Both the position numbers and the translations under genes were made by a program. 64,000 nt of DNA from Eutypa lata (lineage: Eukaryota; Ascomycota; Sordariomycetes; Xylariales; Diatrypaceae), in NCBI GenBank assembly GCA_022661535.1, contig JAKULF010000014.1, forward strand, positions 558,001 through 622,000, read 5' to 3'. The notes beneath the pieces were generated by a model. The model saw only the letters and a list, made by a program, of their open reading frames with translations. It ran no database searches and had not been told where the DNA came from. Below, in pieces: positions 56,647 to 64,000 of this stretch. Every line of letters starts with the position of its first letter. The stretch's first letter is position 1.

Positions 56647-57783
56647 ATGGCAGTCACATTACCGACCCCCCCCTTCGTGGACATCCCGGGTCTGGCAAAT
56701 TTCCGCGATCTCGGCGGGTACCCGATAGCATCGCAGCCCGGAAAAGTGGTCCGACGCGACGTTGTATTCCGTTCTGCGGAGCCATCGAAGACCACTGAAG
56801 AGGGCATCGACAGACTGAAGCAGCTTGGGATAACGCTAGTCTATGACCTGCGCTCGCAGAAGGAGTTTGAGCGGGGCGTCGAGCGCGGCCTCAATAACCC
56901 CGTCAAAGAGTGGGAGGGAGCGAAGCGGATCTTTGCTCCTGTCTTTCGTCATGAGGACTACTCGCCAGAAGCAATAGCACTACGTTTGAAGAATTATGGC
57001 TCCGGAAGTGAAGTAAGACTTTTTTTTTGCTGTTATCACTCAATCCAGGCATACCTCTCAAAACACATCCCACCCCCCTATACACCTGTTTTTGTATCAA
57101 GTAATTGAGCCAATACATACCTATTTTTGGTTGTGATAGGTCTGACATCTCCCCAGGGATTTGCAAAGGTCTATGTGTCTATGCTGGCGGCGGCTACGAA
57201 ACCGGTGAACGAAGCGCGTCCGTACGGGCAAATCCTTGAGCATCTTGCCAGTGATAGTTCACCTCCTTCGCCGATTCTTATCCACTGCACGGCGGGCAAA
57301 GATAGGACAGGTATAATTTGCGCCCTGATTCTTTCCCTTTGTGGGGTTGAAGACGAGATCGTCGCACATGAGTACAGCCTCACGGACTTGGGCCTCAAAT
57401 GTCGACATGCGGAGATCATCTCTCATCTAATCACCGAGGCTGCCTTCAAGGGTGACCCCGAAGGCGCATACCGCATGGTTTTGGCTAGGTAGGTTCCGTC
57501 TTTCGTGACACCCCGCTCGTCGGCGCACGGAATACATTAAGCCATGGTATAGGCTTAGCAAAACTAACCATCGTATAGGAAAGAGAATATGGTTGCACTA
57601 CTCAGCTCGATTAAGACTACTTATGGCTCAGTTGAGAAGTGCGTCGTAGATCTCGGTATACTCACACCAGAGAAGATTGAGAAGTTAAAGCACAATCTTA
57701 TCGTCGATGCGCCAAAGACGGAAGAAGTAAATTGGAAAGAGCACGCAGAACTGATTCTGAAGGAAAGAGCAACGGCATCTTGA
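56647..57783 (+). CDS. Protein tyrosine/serine phosphatase (Y_phosphatase3 family)
   Basis: Three exons (56647-57012, 57157-57488, 57579-57783) give 300 residues. The start at 56647 is the first ATG in frame. The N-terminal motif LANFRDLGGYPIA is diagnostic of this bacterial/fungal family. The P-loop LIHCTAGKDRTG carries Cys166 and Arg172 of CX5R. RSAEPSKTTEEGIDRLKQLG and YDLRSQKEFE are also conserved. It should dephosphorylate phosphotyrosine/serine or phosphoinositides in the cytosol; relatives include fungal Oca/Siw14-like and bacterial LipA-type enzymes. Catalytic residues are intact. The C-terminal exon (SVEKCVVDLGILTPEKIEKL) is the usual helical cap. Intron 1 is 144 nt, long for this window. 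Confidence 0.92.
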
Positions 57784-58599
57784 CCGTGATGGAGAGAGAA
57801 AATAGTTTATGAGCGAGTATAGAGAGCTTGATGCTTCATGTTTTGGTCCATATTTTCATAGGTTAGAGCCAGCTATGCATGCATACCCTTAGGCTCAACC
57901 CAGACGAGGATGGAGAAGAGGTCACTTTCCCAAGATACCTGGCAGGTTCATGCAGAAGGGAATGAGCTGAGAAGAAGCCGGAATGTACATCGAGTTGATA
58001 GAAAGAGGATTCAGTACCAGGGGCTTGACTAAAGCGTCCTCTTACCTATTGAAGGTAGCCTAGGAGTGCGTAACACACCTAGACAACTGAATAAACGGGA
58101 ATTGGAGACAGGCTGTGTGAATAGAAGATGGATGCAAAGGCCCATAATGTGTTAACAATAAGAATGTACAATTTAGTTGCATTTCGAAGATATGGTAAAG
58201 ATGGAAAGTGTAATCAATCCGTGCAGCCTTGCTGATAGCCTAATATTATTACACCGTAAGGAGATCAACACTGTGTGTATCGAATTGAGACTGTGTTGAT
58301 AACAGTATCTGAGAGCTCCTTATCAAACAGCTTCAGCTTTAGGCAATCACCTTATCTCATTCCAGTTACAATGACGAACAAACTTGCAGCTTTCCTAAGG
58401 TAACAACAACAGATGCCTAGGTCTAGATAGTCAATTCATTTACTCTAATAGATAATCAAGTTAAAGGTATTCTTTTTACTAGTTGAAATACCATATACGC
58501 GCTCATCACCATCTACCATCTACCACCCACCACCTCTTCCCTGTCACATCTCACGACGTCCTCAATTCGCCCTCCCTTGGCTTGGTGTGCGACCTGAAA
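57784..58599. other. Intergenic, no gene seen
   Basis: Contains the cyclin H promoter. A pyrimidine-rich stretch (about 58500-58545) precedes its start codon. Confidence 0.5.
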
Positions 58600-59722
58600 A
58601 TGGCGACCGAAGATGAACGATATCGGCAGTCGACCCAATACCGATTGTGGTCTTTCACTCCTTCCAACCTCTCGTCCCTCCGTGAGAAGGCCAATAGCCT
58701 TGCGCAAACACATGTAACCAACCGATTGCGAGCAGCCTCACCTCCTGTCGATCCTTTGCCGGAATTCCTGACCCCGGCTGAAGAGTCTACGCTCCTGACA
58801 TTCTATACCGTCGAACTATTGCGCGCTGCTGCATTCTGTAATCTCCCCACAGATATCCAAGCAACCGCCGCCACGTTCCTACGGCGATTCTACATAACCA
58901 ATTCGATCATGACCTACCCGCCAACAGAGCTACTGAAGACATGTCTCTTCTTTGGATGCAAGGCGGAAGGATATTACATGCGACTATCTAAGTTCGCCGA
59001 GAAATTTCCTAAGACGACCGGCGAAGAGATCTTGGCAGCCGAATACATTCTATGTCAGGGCATACGGTTCGCTTTCGAGGTCAAGCACCCATATCGGGCA
59101 TTAGAGGGCGCCATAATGGAGTTGAGAAGACTGGGCGGTTACGACGATGACCGCATAAACCGGGCGCACAGAAAAGCTAGGGATATCCTGAAATTCAGCT
59201 CCCTTGTCACGGACGCATACTTCCACTACACGCCTAGCCAAATCATGTTCGCGTCACTAGCAATTGCGGACGAAGGGTTAGTGGAGCGCATAATGAGGGA
59301 AGCGTTCGCGGGACAGAGCGAGGCGGTGAAGGAGAATGTTGTAAATGTCATCGAGAGCTGTAAGGAGATGCTCAAGAAAGAACCCCCGGAAAAGATGAGC
59401 AATTACTGGGGCACGGTAAGTGATCTGTATGTCATTGTTCGCACGCACAGGTATCTAACAGACACGATAGCCAGAAAGCAACGCAGTCATCAAGCCACTA
59501 ATCAGAAAGCTTAAGAAGTGTCGAGATCCGGATCGGATTGACCTCGTAGCTCTCCAGAAGGCTAAGCGGGAGCAGGCGCTACAAAAGCCCAAGCCTAAGC
59601 CCAAGCCTGGCGCTAAGGACGATGGTGATGTTTTTGGCGGTAGTATGGTTGATGAGGAGCGGGAGATCAAAAGACGGAAAGTTGCTTCTAAGGGTGACGA
59701 TGTCTTTGGACCCCCCCTGTGA
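58600..59722 (+). CDS. CCL1: Cyclin H homologue (Ccl1), CAK/TFIIH subunit
   Basis: Two exons (58600-59415, 59471-59722) encode 355 residues. I chose the ATG at 58600 because MATEDERYRQSTQYRLWSFT is the normal N-terminus; in-frame sequence upstream has no ATG and is low-complexity. The first cyclin box includes LLTFYTVELLRAAAFCNLP, AATFLRRFYITNSIM and LLKTCLFFGCKAEG; the second includes ILKFSSLVTDAYFHYTPSQI. A Lys/Pro-rich, basic tail ends DDVFGPPL. With the Kin28/Cdk7-type kinase it forms the CDK-activating kinase in TFIIH, phosphorylating the RNA polymerase II C-terminal domain. Length and domain order match the family. The short tail exon is joined by a 55-nt intron. Confidence 0.93.
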
Positions 59723-59993
59723 GGTCACTCTGATGATGAATATGAATTTAACGCTCGGAGCATATCGCTGTCACTAGTCTTTAGGTATTGACGCTATCCC
59801 CATGTGGTGAGCTCATGACCTCCAACGTAATGGAGAATCAAGTACATGTGACTACTGAAAGGATGATGTTGATTCTTAAATTTAGGATGCTTGGTCTATC
59901 ATGAAGAATATCTAAAACACGTTCTATTGAGACGGGGTTTATAAAGTAGATCTAAACGCAATTCTTGTTAAACACTGATGCGACAGTCCCGAT
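59723..59993. other. Convergent 3' spacer
   Basis: 271 bp between the stops of the cyclin H gene and the second permease gene; probably both 3' UTRs. No feature recognised. Confidence 0.5.
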
Positions 59994-61873
59994 TTACCAC
60001 ATTCTTTCCCAGCATCTCATCCCAAAGCTCATCGCCGCGAGTCTCTCCTTCTCGTTCTCCTCGATGCCGCCTTCTTCCCACTTCCTGCACTCGAAATCGC
60101 ATTGCTGCTTCCCGGAGATCAAATCTACATCGGACGACTTGATAAAGCTGGTGCGCTTGAACACCTTCCAGAAGAAGAACATGAACACGCCCCAGGCGAG
60201 CGCGAAGTAGTTCGTGATGAAACCGCGGACGTCGAAGGGCACGAATGAGTCGTAGCCGACGAACAGAAGCATCAGGACGCCGAGCACCAGCGCGAGATAC
60301 GCGCTGTAGGGGGCCCACGGTGCGAGGTAAGGCAGCTTGGCTGGGTCCAGGCCCTGCGCCTGGCGAGCGTGGTAGAACCCGATGTAGGCGATTATCATCA
60401 GGGTGTAGGTCATGACGAGGGCTGTGGTCGTCAGGTCGACGAACCAGAAAAAGACCTCGACGGCCGAGTTGGAAGACACGAGGAACGTGATGCAAGTGAC
60501 CAAGGAGACAGCACCGACTGCGTAAACGGGAACACCAGCCTTGGTGCACTTAGCAAAGATTTTCGGCGCTTGACCATCTATATCTCATTGTTAGCGCCAT
60601 CCTATTTTTCAATTCATTCACTCGTAGGTACATGTATTGCAGGAGAGACAAGAGGAGAGAAAAAGGAGATGTAAATACCTTGTGCAAGTCCGTACAGCGT
60701 CCGCGAGGTGGAGTACAGATACGCATTTCCGCACGACAGACCCGACAGCAGGATCAGGGCATTGATGAGGTGCGGTAGGCCCGAGATGCCGAGGTTGCTG
60801 ATGCCGATGACCCAGGGTGACGCAGCGGCCGAGGACGCACCACTGTCGATGGCGCCTAGCAGACCCGGGTCGGTCGACGAGCAGATGATACCGACGCACA
60901 GCACGCCGACAATGTAAAAGCCGACCAGGCGGTAGAAGATGAGGCGCGCGACACGCGGGATGGTCCGTCGCGGGTTCTGGATCTCCCCCGCCGCCAGCGC
61001 GATCATGTCGGGTCCGGCGATGGTGAAGGCGGCGTAGATGACGACCTCCCACCAGCCGAGGAAGCGGCCGGTGGCGCCCTCGGCGTAGTAGGAGTGCATG
61101 GCGCCGGCGTTCCAGTTCCGGAACCCGTAGGCGTCGTGGGCGGGGTTGCCGCCGCTCATGGTGATGAGGGTGAGGAAGCAGAGGCCGAAGAGCAGCAGGA
61201 CCTTAGTGGACGCCATGACGAACTCGGACTCGCCGTACCAGCGCACGGCGACGACGTTGAGGAACACGCAGACGGCCATGGAGCAGGCGACCCACGCCGC
61301 CGCGTTCACGTCGTCCGTCGACACCCAGAACTCCATCACGGCCGACACGGCCGAGTACTCCACGCACACCAGCATCGCGCCCGCCAGGAAGTACGTCCAC
61401 CCCATGGCGAAGCCGAGCGCCGGGTCCACGAACCGCGACGCCAGCTCGAAGAGCGTCCCCTTCACCGGCAGGTACGCGCACATCTCGGCCACGCACAGGT
61501 TGAGCGGCCACACGAACAGGAGACCCCAGAAGGCATACCCGAGGACAAGGGATAGCGGGCCTGCTTTGCTGAGCACGCTACCGATACCGACCTGTTAAAT
61601 TTTTTTTTTAAGTTAGTTGTTGATCTGTTTTGTCTGATATCGGTTGTCGGTTTGATGTTTAATGAAAAGGGACCTTAAACTCACCCATAGACCTGTTCCA
61701 ATCGATCCTCCAATGGCCATGAGCTGCACATGCCGAGGGCTCAGACCTCGCTTCGTATCATTGTAGTCCGGATGGTTGTGAGCCCCAATGGTGGTGACCA
61801 CCCCTTCGCCGCCGCCGTAGGATGTCGGCGTGAGGACCGGGGTCAGCTCGTTCTTCTGCTTGTCTGTCGCCAT
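59994..61873 (-). CDS. Amino acid permease, AAT family (second copy type)
   Basis: Three exons (61873-61685, 61591-60679, 60577-59994) give 561 residues. The ATG at 61873 is the first methionine in frame; upstream codons lack ATG. A polar N-terminus is followed by LSPRHVQLMAIGGSIGTGLW, the family signature, and about twelve transmembrane helices. Conserved blocks include FTIAGPDMIALAAGEIQNPR, SGLSCGNAYLYSTSRTLYGL and AVGAVSLVTCITFLVSSNSA. The cytoplasmic tail ends in charged residues (ISGKQQCDFECRKWEEGG). It is a plasma-membrane amino acid/proton symporter. It is clearly divergent from the permease at 16892-19004 and closer in style to proline/general permeases, so the pair is not a recent duplication. 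Substrate unknown. Confidence 0.92.
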
Positions 61874-64000
61874 TATGATGTGCACATGTATAGATAGATC
61901 AATCGATCGATCGTATATATGTTACACAGGACAGGATGCTATGCTATTCGACTGTCGCAGGTCGATCTAGACCAGAAAGAGTGCGAGCGAGGAGACTGTT
62001 CAGCTCTTACCGGGACCAGAGAGTTGAAGTTACACGAGTAGGGGTTCCGTCGCGAGTATTTATTGCCATGACGGCCAGCCGCATGGCCTTTAGTTATAAT
62101 CATGGCTTTTGCTTGGCTCGCTGTTAGCGTTGCAACGCTGTAACGTAAGTACCATGCGGCGGCGATTCGATGATCTGCACTTCGATTCGTTCTATACTCT
62201 GTCGGGCAGTCCCATGCGAGATGCCCTGGTGCCATTAGGCATGGCATGGGAATGGTATGGCATAGCAAAAAGGTCCCATAGTAGATAAGCATCAGAGTGA
62301 ACCCCAGTCGTTCGGCCGGGGGGTAGCTAGTAGGGGGAAATAGAAGGGGGGGCAAAACGGGTGGAGCGACCTTCTGCCGATAAGCCTGTAGGGCGCTCCG
62401 TCGTTTCTTGGTATTCAAACTAACATCGGGGTTTAGCTCTGTATTGGTCCTAAACGTCTGTTCTAGCCTCCGGCTTTGGTCCTAGAGCCTCCCCTAAGCT
62501 TGTCATGCAAATTCGTAAGATAGATAAATTCTCAGGACCTGACAGGCTGAACTGGGCCTTTTCGGCGATTACGTATCGTACATACACAGAAATAGTTATC
62601 GCAGCTTGATTAATTAAATAAGGACCACCACCCTCTCTCTCCTCTCCGTTTTTCAATTCAGGGGGCCCAGATCGAGGAAGTTTTGAACCCGAGTATATCC
62701 ACTATTTAAGCTAGACTAGACTATATGAGCACACCGAGTAACGTAATTGAAGTTTTGAATCAGCACACACACGCACATTTCTACACAACTAATAGCCTTA
62801 TCAAGTCTCTTGCTCTGACCAAGCCATAATCGTAAGATGAGATAGATAGATAGTAGGAGGCGAATGTTCGAAGATACGGGAATGAGTATTACGAATGCGA
62901 AATTTCACATTGAAATATACCCAGCTCCCAGAAGGATAATTTCGGGGCCAGGAGGGTAGCAGTAGCCTTTGAGGCTCTACTCGAGAGAAGGGGCTAATAA
63001 TTATAACTGACAAAGGCCAGTACTAATAAAATAACTGCGCAAGCTGAGGTCACAACTAGAAAGAAACTTTATCGCCTTATCCAGCCCCACGGAAACATCA
63101 GCACCAACCACGTGGAAACTAAGGTAAGTATGTAGTAAAGGCCGTTTCGCAACATTATCCCCCATATTAGCCCTGGCATAGGACGGATGTCCCTGACACT
63201 AGAAGAGCGATAATGACTGGCTAGGCGGACTAGAAAGCTAAACTTCAATGTTCGAAATGCAAAATCTCGTGTAAACCTGTGTCGTCTCTGGTCTTAGAAC
63301 TATACAGACTCCATGGGCTGCAACCCGGGTGAACGCATGTTATATGTAGTACTACTTCAACTATATCGATGTAGAACTAGGGAGTGATCTTTTCCAGCAG
63401 CCGGTAATTGGCTTGACACGATCGCTCACTAAGGTAGCAATCCTTAAATTCCATGATTTACTCTTATAGAATTATAACAAGGTTAACTAGAAGTTATTGC
63501 TAACTTTGGTTCATGCCAACGAGGTTATATTGCTATTAATAATGGAATTATAGTTATATAAAAAGGCTTTGGCATGTCCTTTACCCTTAACTACGTAGTG
63601 ATATTACCATGTATAGATTATGTGCCACTAGCCTATAATATTATGGATGGCTATAAGAAAAGAGGTTTGTAAAGTTTAACTTCTTGTGTTAAGTAAACGA
63701 AACGTTCTTGTATATTGGTATTAAAATCAACTTCACTATCTGGCGCACAATATCAATATTTCAACTAGACGTATTGATGGCTATGAAGCCGGACTTTCTT
63801 TAACGAAAATATCACTTCAGACAGGACTTTTAGTATCTGATGTTGCAAGCTGGATTATTTTATCTTAACACTTATCTGTCTTATCTGGGAGCACCCAGAT
63901 TAACCTTGAAGAGCCATTTTGTAAAACGCAGTTCACGAGATACAGAATTTCTTTTTAATGTTATTTACCTATCGATCTACAACTTTCCTTACTGTGATTT
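61874..64000. other. Terminal intergenic stretch, no gene seen
   Basis: Upstream of the permease gene. GATCGATC-type repeats near 61905-61914 and a GATA run near 62842-62851. Short minus-strand frames at 61939-62418 and 62801-63013 have no domain support. The last kilobase is AT-rich without coding signal. Confidence 0.5.

Noticed and set aside
61094..61598. Plus-strand His/Glu-rich frames over the second permease
   Set aside because: Antisense to transmembrane-coding, GC-biased exon; no independent support.

Overview
The window is nuclear DNA of a filamentous ascomycete (Pezizomycotina). The evidence is short introns of about 50-160 nt with GTRNGT donors and CTAAC-type branch sites, an AT-rich island showing repeat-induced point mutation (RIP), and a gene set typical of these fungi: Zn2Cys6 regulator, secreted FAD oxidase, tyrosinase, 5'-nucleotidase and AAT-family permeases. 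Twin introns (stwintrons) and RIP together would fit Sordariomycetes, perhaps Xylariales, but that placement is inference.

Layout. 1-2367: a secreted Ser/Thr-rich protein, cut by the left edge. 3426-5282: Ysc84-type actin-binding protein. 7110-8715 and 9582-10867: a divergent housekeeping pair, proteasome ATPase Rpt2 and mitochondrial succinyl-CoA ligase alpha. 12608-14591: GPI-type secreted 5'-nucleotidase. 16892-19004: amino acid permease. 20392-21885: phospholipase D-like protein. 23416-25356: secreted protein with 52-54-residue tandem repeats. 25590-27851: secreted FAD-linked oxidase. 31284-33796: tyrosinase. 36967-38508: BAR-domain protein. 39480-43840: AT-rich RIP island with no gene. 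44568-46359: 2-oxoglutarate/Fe(II) oxygenase. 46862-48331: Zn2Cys6 regulator. 49834-51351: saccharopine-dehydrogenase-like reductase. About 51761-51940: tRNA-like, possibly SINE-derived element. 53498-54311: four-exon cupin protein. 55898-56380: short hAT-like non-autonomous transposon with flanking direct repeat. 56647-57783: protein phosphatase. 58600-59722: cyclin H. 59994-61873: a second amino acid permease. The last 2.1 kb hold no gene I can support.

Most genes are independent units. The likely functional links are the two endocytosis/actin-type proteins (Ysc84, BAR) and the oxygenase beside a Zn2Cys6 regulator at the edge of the AT-rich island, which looks like an accessory segment.

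The most notable finding is in the oxygenase. Two of its introns cannot be spliced canonically in one step without losing the reading frame. Each is resolved exactly by a [D1,2] stwintron: an inner intron splits the first and second bases of the outer donor, and removing it creates GTAAGT. The second one sits directly before the predicted third iron ligand, His291. Exon boundaries throughout were set by hand from splice signals, reading frame and family conservation; none has been tested against transcripts.
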